Assembly: GCA_022647765.1 (NCBI GenBank)
Contig: JALCLH010000003.1
Location: 307,384-371,383 of the forward strand
Source of the DNA: Acidipropionibacterium sp.
GTDB lineage: Bacteria; Actinomycetota; Actinomycetes; Propionibacteriales; Propionibacteriaceae
Length of the DNA: 64,000 nucleotides
Reading direction: 5' to 3'
The number at the start of each line of letters is the position of its first letter. The first letter of the stretch is position 1. Made by a program: the position numbers and the translations under genes. Below, piece by piece: positions 44,851 through 53,486 of this stretch. The notes under the pieces were generated by a model, which searched no databases, was not told the DNA's origin, and saw only the letters and a program-made list of their open reading frames with translations.

Positions 44851-45168
44851 CTAGAAGTCGTCGGCGAGCACGCTGGCTAGTTCGTCGAGGTAGACATCGC
44901 GGAAGCGCTCGAACTCGGCGATTGGGATGTGGTTGCGATTGCCGACCTTGATCGCTTTGAGGTCGCCGGCCTTGATGCGACGGGAGATGGTTGGACGTGA
45001 GATGCCGAGTTGCTTCGCCACCTGTTCCGGCGTCAAGAACGGCGCTTCCGCCGACAGCTCGACTGACGCCCCTGCCATCTCTGCTTCACGGAGGAATGCA
45101 AGGACTGACTTTGCGGCGTTCTCGCGGTCAGCCAGATCGGCCGGGGTGAGACGAAGCGTGGGGTTCAT
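44851..45168 (-). CDS. Excisionase-type HTH antitoxin (partner toxin truncated)
   Basis: A protein of 105 residues. A MerR-like/excisionase HTH is at about 50-95 (FLTPEQVAKQLGISRPTISR, IKAGDLKAIKVGNRNHIPIA, EFERF). The same domain order occurs at 57438-57767 next to an intact PIN toxin, which identifies this as the antitoxin of a similar pair. The start MNPTLRLTP at 45168 is taken. The inverted repeat at 45191-45216 upstream is the likely operator. Confidence 0.78.
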   Translation of the reverse strand: MNPTLRLTPADLADRENAAKSVLAFLREAEMAGASVELSAEAPFLTPEQVAKQLGISRPTISRRIKAGDLKAIKVGNRNHIPIAEFERFRDVYLDELASVLADDF

Positions 45169-45190
45169 GGATCCACGGTAGCGCACCTCG

Positions 45191-45216
45191 TGAACACATA
45201 TCAATCTATCTGTTCA
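45191..45216. promoter_or_regulatory. TGAACA-N14-TGTTCA inverted repeat
   Basis: Perfect 6-bp arms around an AT-rich 14-base spacer, 23 bases upstream of the antitoxin start. Probable autoregulatory operator and promoter. Confidence 0.45.
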
Positions 45217-45332
45217 TCGGTGAGGGGGAGTCGCCACTCTGCCATGCCGGACTATCGGGGTCGGCCGATAGACACCTGTTTCACCGCATACGGAGGCGTG
45301 GAGCACGGCGCAGCCGGTGGGATACTGCTCGA

Positions 45333-46118
45333 ATGGACGATGACGATGACGACGATTCGCAGCAGGTCGCACCCGGTCCGGCGTCGAGTAGTGGCGTCGA
45401 AGGGCATATCGGTGTGGCGGGCGTGACGATTCCCGGCACGCTGCTGTGCGTGCAGGAGATCGTGGCCGAATGCGCGCGACTGCAGGGCCGGCCGGGAGCC
45501 CATCCGCGCATCACGATGACGAATCCGGAGCACGAGCGCAGCGAGGCGCGGATGCTGGCTCACGACTGGGACGGGGTCGCCGCTCTGCTGCTCGAGTCGG
45601 TCGATGCGCTGGCTCGGGCGGGAGCCGACTTCGTGGTGATCCCCTCGAATGCGCCGCATTTCGCGATCGACCGGGTGCAACGGGCGGCGGAGATTCCGGT
45701 GGTGAGCATCGTGGCGGTGACGGTCGCAGAGTGCGTGCGACGCGGCTTTCACACCGTGGGCGTGCTGGGTGTGAACACTACGGTCAACGACGGCCTGTAC
45801 GAGGCGCCGCTCCGTGAGGCCGGCATGGTTCCGGTACGGCTGTCCGACGAGCGCCAGCGCGAGCTGGATCGACTGCTCCACGACGAGGTGATCAACGGGC
45901 CGCAGACGCCGACGACGCACGAACGGATGGTCGGGCTGATCGGCGACCTGGTGGACGCCGGCTGTGACGGTTTCATCGCGGGGTGCACCGAGATCCCGGT
46001 GGTGATCACGAGCGAGGACGAGTCCCCGCTGCCGTTCGTCGACACGACGCGGCTGCTCGCCCACGTCGCGGCGCGCCGCGGGCTCGGATTGGAAGGTCAG
46101 AAACAGGTCACGAAATGA
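45333..46118 (+). CDS. Aspartate/glutamate racemase family protein
   Basis: A protein of 261 residues. Asp/Glu racemase fold: [13 protein letters not shown] holds the first catalytic position (Ser-Asn instead of Cys-Asn) and [13 protein letters not shown] the second Cys. The first Cys is thus missing, as in RacX-like or decarboxylase-type relatives, so racemase activity is uncertain. The N-terminus [11 protein letters not shown] is an unusual acid run before the domain starts at [14 protein letters not shown] (about 24); a later start is possible. It overlaps the PhzF-like gene by 4 bases. Confidence 0.8.
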   Translation: MDDDDDDDSQQVAPGPASSSGVEGHIGVAGVTIPGTLLCVQEIVAECARLQGRPGAHPRITMTNPEHERSEARMLAHDWDGVAALLLESVDALARAGADFVVIPSNAPHFAIDRVQRAAEIPVVSIVAVTVAECVRRGFHTVGVLGVNTTVNDGLYEAPLREAGMVPVRLSDERQRELDRLLHDEVINGPQTPTTHERMVGLIGDLVDAGCDGFIAGCTEIPVVITSEDESPLPFVDTTRLLAHVAARRGLGLEGQKQVTK

Positions 46119-46953
46119 CTTCGCGCCCATTCGCTCAGGTCGACGTCTTTTCCAGGGAGCCTTTCCGGGGCAATCCCGTCGCGGTGATCATCGACGCAAC
46201 CGGCCTTGACACCGACACGATGCGGCGCATTGCCCGGTGGACAAATCTGTCCGAGACGACATTTCTTCTTCCGCCTACCAATGACCGGGCCGACTACAGG
46301 CTCCGCATCTTCACCCCCGGTGGAGAACTGCCGTTCGCGGGCATCCCACTCTCGGGTCGGCTCGCGCCTGGCTGGATGAGGGGGGAGTGCCGCGCACCGC
46401 TGGGCGTCTCGTTCAGGAGTGCGGTGCCGGGCTGATCGAGCTGCGAGACGACGGCGATGTGCTTTCTTTCGCCGCGCCGCCGGTGCGGCGCACGGGGTCC
46501 GTCGACGCCGAGTACCTCGGCAGAATCGTCGCTGCCTACGGAATCAGCCCCGAGCAGGTGATCGGGCATCAGTGGGTTGACAACGGCCCCGGCTGGGCGG
46601 TCGTGCAACTCGCGACCGCCGAAGAGGTACTGGCCCTCGAACCGGACTTCTCGCTCATTCCCGACGCCATGGTCGGCGCGGTGGGCGCGTATCCCGCCGA
46701 ATCGCCGTACGCGTTCGAGTTGCGCGCCTTCGCCCCCGGCCAGAATGTCGCAGAGGACCCGGTGACCGGGAGTCTGAATGCCTCCGTCGCGCAATGGCTC
46801 ACCAGCACCGGACAAGCCCCGACGCGATACACCGTCGCCCAAGGCGCGCGGCTCGGACGGGCCGGAGAGATCACCATCACCGTCGAAGGCGGCACCGTAT
46901 GGGTCGGTGGCGTCGCCACCACGCGCTTCCACGGCACCGTGATCGTCGACTGA
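46115..46953 (+). pseudogene. PhzF family isomerase, single-base deletion
   Basis: PhzF/diaminopimelate-epimerase-like fold, about 279 residues after repair. It starts [20 protein letters not shown], the catalytic Glu is in [11 protein letters not shown] (about 47), and the second half has VAEDPVTGSLNASVAQWL. At 46341-46342 GCG GG-CAT CCC lacks one base; restoring it gives [15 protein letters not shown] and continues in the frame that ends at 46953. It overlaps the racemase gene. Together they suggest an amino-acid or ring isomerisation step. Confidence 0.82.
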
Positions 46954-47039
46954 CCGCTGCGGGTAGCCTCAACCCCGAGCCGGGCCTCCCACACGACACG
47001 ATGTGGTGGTCCGTTGACAGGCTGGAGGAGTTGGTGACG

Positions 47040-47834
47040 GTGTCACGAGATGGATTCGCTCGAACTGCCGATGGCGCATCGATCTGGTACCGGGTCGACG
47101 AGCCCGTGCTCCCGAGCCAGGACCAGAACCGGGCCGTTGTCCTCATCTCGGGGCTGGGCGCCGATGACACGGGATGGGAACCTGTGCTCGGCTCACTGGC
47201 AGCGTTTACCGTCGTCCGGTTTCACAACCGCGGAATCGGGCGCAGCTCGGACATCCCGTCTGGCGCCTGGTCCACGCGGGACTCCGCGGCCGATGTGCTC
47301 GCCGTCCTCGACGCCGCGGGGATTTCTCGCGCGAGCGTCTACGGCCACTCACTGGGCGGCAGGATCGCCCAGTGGGTCGCCGCGGACTTCCCCGATCGGG
47401 TCGACCGGCTCGTGCTGGGTGCGACGACGCCGGGGGACACACACGGAGTGCCGCGTCCAGAGGCCGCCACCCGGGCGTTCGCCACCGGAGATCCGCAGGC
47501 CGCTCTCGAACTCGTGTTCACCCCGGCGTTCCTCGCCTCCCACGTCGATGCGAGTGCCCTCACCGAGACCCACGCAACCAGCCCACAGCAGGCCGCCGCC
47601 CAGCTGGCGATGAGCACTGCCCACGACGGGTGGGAGGCGCTGCCACGGATCAAGGCCCCGACCCTCGTGGTGCACGGGGTCGATGACGGCGTCACCGACG
47701 CCCGCAACGCCGAAGTCCTGCACGACCGCATTCCCGGAGCCGACTTGTTGCTGCTCGCAGGGGCGCGGCACGGCTACTTCTCGGAGCGCGCCGACGCGAA
47801 CAGCATGATCGCCGCTTTCCTGGCGCAGGGATAG
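47040..47834 (+). CDS. Alpha/beta hydrolase
   Basis: A protein of about 264 residues from GTG 47040, where GGAGGAG lies about 10 bases upstream; an ATG at 47001 is the alternative. Oxyanion region VVLISGLGADDTGWE, nucleophile elbow VYGHSLGGRIAQ, acid Asp in VVHGVDDGVT and base His in LAGARHGYFSE. Resembles 3-oxoadipate enol-lactonase-like hydrolases. It follows the racemase/PhzF pair on the same strand after about 86 bases and may belong to the same unit. Confidence 0.82.
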   Translation: MSRDGFARTADGASIWYRVDEPVLPSQDQNRAVVLISGLGADDTGWEPVLGSLAAFTVVRFHNRGIGRSSDIPSGAWSTRDSAADVLAVLDAAGISRASVYGHSLGGRIAQWVAADFPDRVDRLVLGATTPGDTHGVPRPEAATRAFATGDPQAALELVFTPAFLASHVDASALTETHATSPQQAAAQLAMSTAHDGWEALPRIKAPTLVVHGVDDGVTDARNAEVLHDRIPGADLLLLAGARHGYFSERADANSMIAAFLAQG

Positions 47835-47866
47835 GGTTGCACCACAGTTTTCTATCGGAGGGGAAC

Positions 47867-48679
47867 ATGGTGTCTGCCGACGGGTCGCGCCGGGCCATTG
47901 TCACCGTGGAGGACAAGGCACCGGCCCCGCCCTCCACAACCGCAGAAGCCCTCGATGCTCTTCAACGCGGCAATGCCGCGTTCGGCTCGCTGGGTGCTGA
48001 TGGCGCCGTCCTGGAGGTCAGCGTCAGTCCGGACTCCATCGGCCTGCCGCCGGTTCCAGGGGCAGTGCCTCCGCACACGCCGTTCGCGGCCGCTCTCGGG
48101 TGCGCCGACGCCCGGGTTCCGCTCGAACTCGTCCTTGGGGCGTCGGCGAACCAGATCTTCACGACGCGGGTCGCCGGCAACGTCCCCGGTCCCGACGCGT
48201 TGGGCAGCCTGCACTACGCCATGGGAAGTCTCCCCACGATTCAGGTGGTGGTGGTCCTCGGCCACTCCGCCTGCGGGGCGATAACCGCCGGCGTCGATGC
48301 GTTCCTGTCCCCGGGCACCTACCTGCAGGTGGTCCACGACGCGCCGCTGCGTGGCATCGTCGACTCCATCCTGGGCTCGGTGCGGCTGAGCGCACTGGCT
48401 CTCACAGAGGTCTACGGCGAGGGCGTCGAGTCGTCGGCGAAATACCGCGAGGCACTCATCGAGGTGGCGACGGTCGCGAATGCGGCCATGACGGCCACCG
48501 TCCTCGATGGCGACCTTGCCAAGCCGGTGGTGTTCGGCGTCTACGACCTTGTGAAGCGCTCCGTCGGTGTCCTCGACCGCTCGGGATGGTCGGTCGGTCT
48601 GCGCTCCGCTCCCTCCGACGACGCGGCCCTGAGAAGCCTGCTGCTCGGGGTCGCGCGCTCGGGCGCTCTCGCGAACTGA
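47867..48679 (+). CDS. Beta-class carbonic anhydrase
   Basis: A protein of 270 residues. Zinc ligands and catalytic dyad: Cys in LGCADARVPLEL (C-x-D-x-R), His and Cys in VVLGHSACGAITAG (H-x2-C). Hydrates CO2 to bicarbonate in the cytoplasm. GGAGGGG precedes ATG 47867; the longer frame begins with TTG without a site. It is followed at 11 bases by a ThrE-type exporter, so co-transcription is likely. Confidence 0.9.
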   Translation: MVSADGSRRAIVTVEDKAPAPPSTTAEALDALQRGNAAFGSLGADGAVLEVSVSPDSIGLPPVPGAVPPHTPFAAALGCADARVPLELVLGASANQIFTTRVAGNVPGPDALGSLHYAMGSLPTIQVVVVLGHSACGAITAGVDAFLSPGTYLQVVHDAPLRGIVDSILGSVRLSALALTEVYGEGVESSAKYREALIEVATVANAAMTATVLDGDLAKPVVFGVYDLVKRSVGVLDRSGWSVGLRSAPSDDAALRSLLLGVARSGALAN

Positions 48680-48689
48680 GGCATATGAC

Positions 48690-49910
48690 GTGGCGGACGC
48701 CGTGGAGAACATCGGGCTCGTCGCACGGCTCGGCGCAGCCCTGATCAGCGCGAACGCGCCCACCACAGCGGTCGAGAGGGCGGTGGCCCACCTCACCGAA
48801 CGTTTCGGGATCTCCGCGTCGGTGACCGTGCTGCCCAACTCGGTGCTCGCGGTCGAGACGAGCAAGGGGATCACCGAGCTGGGGACCGCCCGCCCCGGCT
48901 CCTACCGGTTCGACCAGATCGACGAGCTCTTCTCCCTGGTGGAGGATCTGGTTGCCGGCGAGGTGTCCCCTCACGAGGCGGCTCAGCGGTTGGACGCCCT
49001 GGAGAGGTCCCAGCCCCTCATCGGCACAGGAGTCCGCTATCTCGGCTTCCTGCTGATCATTCTCGGACTGGGACTCAATCAGCGTCCCACGGTGCCCGAC
49101 CTCCTGGTCGCCATGGTGCTGGGGCTGATCATCGCCGTTGTCCTGGTCACGATGCCGAAGTGGGGCCGGCTCTCCATCGTCGCCCCCATCGCGGTGTCAT
49201 TCATCTCGACTCTGGGCATCCTGATCGCCACGAACGCCGGAATCGTCACCGAGCCGACGAAGGTGCTGATTCCCCTCGTCGCTTCCCTCATCCCCGGTGC
49301 GCCGCTGGCGATCTCCTCGCTCGAACTCGCCCAGGGAGCGATCGTCTCGGGCTCGTCGCGGCTGGCCGTGGCCGTCCACCAGCTCGTCGTCCTGGCGCTC
49401 GGCGTCGCCCTGGCGATGTCCCTGATCCACGTCAGGGGAGAGGTCGCGGCGCCCGGCGTCTACATCTCGTGGTGGTTCCGGCCGGTCGGCGTGCTGCTGT
49501 ACGCCGTGGGCGCCTGGTTGGCCTTCTCGGCTCCTCGGGGAGCCATGCGCTCCCTCATCGCGGTGCTGCTGGGCGCCTGGGCGATCCAGCAGGTGGCTCT
49601 GCTGGGCCTGAGTGTGCACGTCGCCGGGATGATCGCCGGCTTCGCCGGGGTGCTGATCGCCGTCGTGGTGCGCAAGGTGTTCAGAGGGGCGCCCTCGCTG
49701 CTGACCCTGAATCCGATCTTCCGGATCATCGCACCGGGCGGCCTCGGACTCGTGAGCATCGTCCACGCTGGTCTGGGCACCTGGTCCGGTGCCAGCCTCT
49801 GGACTGTGGCGCTCAGCTTCCTGTCGGTGGCGATCGGCATGACCTTCGGCGTCGCTCTCATCGAGTGGGCGGTCCCTCGTCTGGGACGCCGGACGACGCT
49901 CTCCCTGTGA
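48690..49910 (+). CDS. Threonine/serine exporter, ThrE family
   Basis: A protein of 406 residues. A soluble N-terminal ThrE domain (about 1-105: LGAALISANAPTTAVERAV, SVTVLPNSVLAVET) is followed by about ten membrane helices. GTG start at 48690 with GAGG 8 bases upstream. ThrE family members export threonine and serine using the proton gradient. Here it sits right after a carbonic anhydrase; a functional link is not evident. Confidence 0.88.
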   Translation: MADAVENIGLVARLGAALISANAPTTAVERAVAHLTERFGISASVTVLPNSVLAVETSKGITELGTARPGSYRFDQIDELFSLVEDLVAGEVSPHEAAQRLDALERSQPLIGTGVRYLGFLLIILGLGLNQRPTVPDLLVAMVLGLIIAVVLVTMPKWGRLSIVAPIAVSFISTLGILIATNAGIVTEPTKVLIPLVASLIPGAPLAISSLELAQGAIVSGSSRLAVAVHQLVVLALGVALAMSLIHVRGEVAAPGVYISWWFRPVGVLLYAVGAWLAFSAPRGAMRSLIAVLLGAWAIQQVALLGLSVHVAGMIAGFAGVLIAVVVRKVFRGAPSLLTLNPIFRIIAPGGLGLVSIVHAGLGTWSGASLWTVALSFLSVAIGMTFGVALIEWAVPRLGRRTTLSL

Positions 49911-50033
49911 CGACGGGATTCCGTCTGTCGCCGGCTCGGCTCTGTGCTTGGCGGTCGGCGGTCGTGTGTGCGGGGTGACGGTGCAGGCGAGGGTGTGAAT
50001 CAGCCGGGGTGTGATTTCCTACGGCGCACGATC

Positions 50034-51074
50034 TCATTGCTCCTGGGTGATGAGCCGGTGCATGTAGGCGAGCTTGTTGGCGACGGGTTCGGTGATATGG
50101 AATGGGTACAGGTCGTGCTGTCCCATGGCCCGGTTGACCTGGTTGAAGAACTTGGAGAGAACGTCCCAGTCATCGAGCATGACGCTCGCGTCACAATCGG
50201 CGTAGCTGATCAGCGGGGTGACATCTTCAGGGAGCAACTCGTCGTTGCGATCGACGTCGAGCACCATTCCGGCATAGGCGGCGGTGCTGAGGGTTCCGGT
50301 CATGTGCAGATAGTGGGCGAAGCACTCGGCGAAATCCTCCCAGGGGTGCATGGTCGCGTATTCGGAAATGTAATTCTCCTCCCACCCCTCGGGCGCGCCG
50401 GTCTGGTAATGGCGTTTCAGTGCATCCTGGTAGCTCGCGCGCTCGTCCCCGAACAGGGCACGGCATGCAGCCCATTCCTCGTCGGTGTGAATGAGGACGC
50501 TCTGGTAGTAGTGGCCGGTCTCGTGGCGTAGATGGCCGAGCATGGTCCGGTAGGGCTCGCCGAGCTTGACTCGAAGATGCTCCCGGTGGGCGTCGAGGGT
50601 CTCGGCGAGATCGATGGTGATGACGCCGTTCGCGTGCCCGATCGTGACCGGCTCCCCGGAGGAGCGGCTTGAGAGGAGATCGAATGCCAGTCCTCCCTCC
50701 CGCTTGTAGTAGGGCGTGATGGGAAGGCCCAGATCGCGCAACTGGACCAGCAGACGGCGCTTCGCAGAGCCGGTCTCGGCCAGCATCTCGAGGGCGAGAG
50801 TGTCGTTCGAGTCGGGACGGCGGCGGGTGAGACTGCAGGAGAAGCACTTGGACGAGTTCTCCTGGTCGGACACCAGCCAGTTGCAGCCCCAGTCCCGGTT
50901 CGAGCACGGCCGCCAGCTGACGGCGTCGATCTCGACCGCTGTGTCGGGACCGTCGGGGAGCACCTGGAAGGAGCGAGAGGCCAGGTGGAAGCCGACCGCC
51001 GATCCGCACTGCGGGCAGGTGAGGCTCTCAAGAAACAGATACGAGCCGCAGGAGGAGCATTCGAGATTGGGCAT
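50034..51074 (-). CDS. Zinc-ribbon putative metallopeptidase
   Basis: A protein of 346 residues. An N-terminal zinc ribbon (C6-x2-C9, C20-x2-C23) is followed by a second Cys group (C-x-N-x-D-W-G-C-N; C-x-x-C-S), then a zincin-like domain with HETGHYY (HExxH form) at about 185 and a late helix DFAECFAHYLHMTGTL. Matches the DUF2248-type putative zinc-binding peptidase. Cytoplasmic. The gene is alone; 123 bases before 50034 show nothing. Confidence 0.8.
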   Translation of the reverse strand: MPNLECSSCGSYLFLESLTCPQCGSAVGFHLASRSFQVLPDGPDTAVEIDAVSWRPCSNRDWGCNWLVSDQENSSKCFSCSLTRRRPDSNDTLALEMLAETGSAKRRLLVQLRDLGLPITPYYKREGGLAFDLLSSRSSGEPVTIGHANGVITIDLAETLDAHREHLRVKLGEPYRTMLGHLRHETGHYYQSVLIHTDEEWAACRALFGDERASYQDALKRHYQTGAPEGWEENYISEYATMHPWEDFAECFAHYLHMTGTLSTAAYAGMVLDVDRNDELLPEDVTPLISYADCDASVMLDDWDVLSKFFNQVNRAMGQHDLYPFHITEPVANKLAYMHRLITQEQ

Positions 51075-51142
51075 GGTTCCGAGTCTGACACTCTCGCCGG
51101 TGCCGTCGCGGTGTGCGAGGCGGGGACGCCGTCAGTGTTGGC

Positions 51143-51871
51143 TCAGGACCTGGCACTCTTGGCCGGGATCTGCTCCACGGGCGGGTGAGGCGCGCGGAAG
51201 CTGTTGATTGCGGAATCATTGGCATAGCCGAGCGCCAGGCCGGTGATCAGCTTGTAGTCCTTCGGGACGCTGAACTCCGCATCCAACGGGTGACGCCACG
51301 TCGCCATGACTCCGAGCGGGCAGGTCCCGACGCCGTGAGCTGTGGCGCTCAGCATGATCGTCTGCAGGACGATGCCGGCGTCCATCGCTGAAAATGGCAG
51401 CAAGTCCTTGTGGACGAAGAAGAACATCGCCGCCGGCGCGCCGAAGAATCGGAGGTTGTCGCGCTTGGATTCGTCGCGCGCTTCACTGTCCCTACGCGCG
51501 ATTCCTATGTGTGTGTACATCGCCTTCCCGAGCTGCTGGCTGCGCTCAAGGAGCTTCGGCGGGTACTTCTTCCACGTCCTGAAATCTCCGTCCGGGAGAC
51601 CTCCCGTGAGCACCGTTCTCACGATCCCCGGCACATCCTTGTGCACGATCGGCGCCGCCTTCTCGAAGGCGGTGAGATAGCTGGCGCTGATCCTCCTGAG
51701 CTGCTCTCCCTGAGCGACAGCCACCGCATAGGGGCGGGTGTTGCTCCACGAGGCGCACGCGCGCGCATCCTCAAGAATGGCGTCGATAGTCGTCTGCGGG
51801 ATCGGCTCGGGCTTGAAGTCGCGGACCGCATGACGCGATGACAGCAACTGGGAGAACTCGTCAGGATTCAC
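51143..51871 (-). CDS. Nitroreductase family protein
   Basis: A protein of about 242 residues. FMN-binding start SRHAVRDFKPEPIPQTTIDA, core ARACASWSNTRPYAVAV, LPFSAMDAGIVLQTIMLSAT and the cofactor end GLALGYANDSAINSFR. NAD(P)H-dependent FMN enzyme that reduces nitro-aromatics or similar. The GTG at 51871 is taken as start (family begin NPDEFSQLL); the extra residues of the longer frame look non-native. Confidence 0.85.
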   Translation of the reverse strand: MNPDEFSQLLSSRHAVRDFKPEPIPQTTIDAILEDARACASWSNTRPYAVAVAQGEQLRRISASYLTAFEKAAPIVHKDVPGIVRTVLTGGLPDGDFRTWKKYPPKLLERSQQLGKAMYTHIGIARRDSEARDESKRDNLRFFGAPAAMFFFVHKDLLPFSAMDAGIVLQTIMLSATAHGVGTCPLGVMATWRHPLDAEFSVPKDYKLITGLALGYANDSAINSFRAPHPPVEQIPAKSARS

Positions 51872-51994
51872 TGGGCCAGCATAGGCTCGGCGGTCGACCT
51901 TGAGGACCGATCGCGAGCCTGACGGGGGCATCGATGCTCAAGACGTCGAGGTGACCCTCGCATGCCATCGGATCGGTCAGGCACAGTCCAGCGT

Positions 51995-52055
51995 GCGCCA
52001 AACCCGGAACTGGAAACGCGCCAAACCCGGAAGTAAAATCGTGCCAAACCAGGAA
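51995..52055. repeat. Three 15-bp direct repeats with 23-bp period
   Basis: GCGCCAAACCCGGAA at 51995-52009 and 52018-52032, and GTGCCAAACCAGGAA at 52041-52055. Exact spacing of 23 bases (about two helical turns). They end 35 bases before the ATPase gene and look like an operator or iteron array. Confidence 0.65.
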
Positions 52056-52089
52056 ACGCCCTAGTCAGGGCCATGACAGGAGGAGAGCT

Positions 52090-53364
52090 GTGAAGGGTGA
52101 GTACATGCCTCGGATCGCCGACCAGATCCTCCAAGACCGCCTCGACGCGCGCGGAGCGGTTCTCGTCGAGGGGGCCAAGTGGTGCGGGAAAACGACGACC
52201 GCCCAACAGCAGGCGCGCAGCACCATCTACATGGCGGATCCTGCATCGAGATCGCAGAACCTCATCCTCGCTGACACCGAACCCTCTGCCCTGCTTCGCG
52301 GGGACACACCCCGGCTGATCGACGAGTGGCAGATCACTCCGCAGCTGTGGGACGCCGTCCGATTCGAGGTCGATCAGCGCGACGACTTCGGCCAGTTCAT
52401 CCTCACCGGATCGAGCGTTCCACCACCGGGAGGCCAGATCACTCACACCGGTACGGGGCGCATCTCGCGACTTCGGATGCGCCCGATGAGCTTGTTCGAG
52501 TCGGGCGACTCCGCAGGCACGGTCTCTCTTGCGGCACTCTTTGAAGGACAGGGCGCTCCGGCGGCCCCTGCCGGTCAGACACTCGAGGAGGTCGCGTTCG
52601 TGCTGTGTCGGGGCGGCTGGCCCAGGGCTGTCGGTCAGCGCCGGCCGGTTGCGCTGCAACAGGCTCGAGACTACTTCGACGCCGTCGTGGAGTCTGACAT
52701 CTCCCGCGTCGACGACGTCGCCCGCGATCCTCACCTGGCTCGACGCCTCCTGCGCTCCTACGCGCGCATGGAGTCGTCGCAGGCGCGACTCGTCCAGATC
52801 GCTGCCGACCTCGGGGCAGGCGACAGTGGACCATCCGAGAAGACCGTCCGCTCCTATCTGACAGCGCTGGAACGGATCTTCGTCATCGAGGACCTGCCCG
52901 CGTGGAACCCCAACCTGCGCTCGCGAACCGCCATCCGCACGACAGAGACCCGGCACTTCGTCGATCCGTCCATTGCCGCGGCTGCGCTTGGAATCAACCC
53001 TGGGGGTGCGATGCGCGACCTCGAGACGTTCGGCCTGCTGTTCGAGGGCATGTGCGTCCGGGATCTCCGCGTCTACGCGGACGCCCTTGACGGGGAGGTC
53101 TTCCACTATCGCGACAAGTCGGGGCTCGAGTGCGACGCCGTTGTTCACCTTCGCGATGGTCGCTACGGCCTGATCGAGGTCAAGCTCGGTGGCACCCGCC
53201 TAGTCGATGAGGGAGCCGCCCATCTGCGTGCGCTTGCGGCCAAGATCGACACATCGCGCATGTCCCCGCCCAATTTCCTGATGGTTCTCACCGGCACCGG
53301 GCCCTACAGCCTCACCCGACCCGACGGCGTCATCGTTGCCCCGATCAGCGTGTGCGGACCATGA
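52090..53364 (+). CDS. AAA ATPase with C-terminal DUF4143/nuclease-like domain
   Basis: A protein of 424 residues. Walker A GAKWCGKTTT (about 28-37), Walker B PRLIDEWQ (about 76-83), sensor region QFILTGSS; the C-terminal half is DUF4143 with a PD-(D/E)XK-like end (ECDAVV then LIEVKLGG). GGAGGAG precedes the GTG. Such proteins are widespread in variable regions and are suspected in defence or DNA repair, but their role is not known. The phased repeats upstream and the IS3-type end 12 bases downstream frame it as a mobile cassette. Confidence 0.85.
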   Translation: MKGEYMPRIADQILQDRLDARGAVLVEGAKWCGKTTTAQQQARSTIYMADPASRSQNLILADTEPSALLRGDTPRLIDEWQITPQLWDAVRFEVDQRDDFGQFILTGSSVPPPGGQITHTGTGRISRLRMRPMSLFESGDSAGTVSLAALFEGQGAPAAPAGQTLEEVAFVLCRGGWPRAVGQRRPVALQQARDYFDAVVESDISRVDDVARDPHLARRLLRSYARMESSQARLVQIAADLGAGDSGPSEKTVRSYLTALERIFVIEDLPAWNPNLRSRTAIRTTETRHFVDPSIAAAALGINPGGAMRDLETFGLLFEGMCVRDLRVYADALDGEVFHYRDKSGLECDAVVHLRDGRYGLIEVKLGGTRLVDEGAAHLRALAAKIDTSRMSPPNFLMVLTGTGPYSLTRPDGVIVAPISVCGP

Positions 53365-53375
53365 ACGACGCACGG

Positions 53376-53398
53376 CTGGACTGAGTGAAACTTCCCGG
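53376..53398 (+). repeat. Solitary IS3-type terminal repeat
   Basis: Starts CTGGACTGAGTGAAACTTCC. 21 of 23 positions match (inverted) the end of the IS3 remnant at 61558-61580. No transposase is next to it, so it is a scar of an element. Confidence 0.6.
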
Positions 53399-53486
53399 AG
53401 ATCCCACCTTGCCAGCGGGGGAGAGACTGGAGCGAGCGAATCGCTGCATAGCCTCATCGCGAATCCGTAGGCAAGCACCGCGGAAC

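Noticed and set aside
51995..52055. Small CRISPR array
   Set aside because: Repeats are 15 bp with 8-base gaps, too short for CRISPR, and no cas genes are near.
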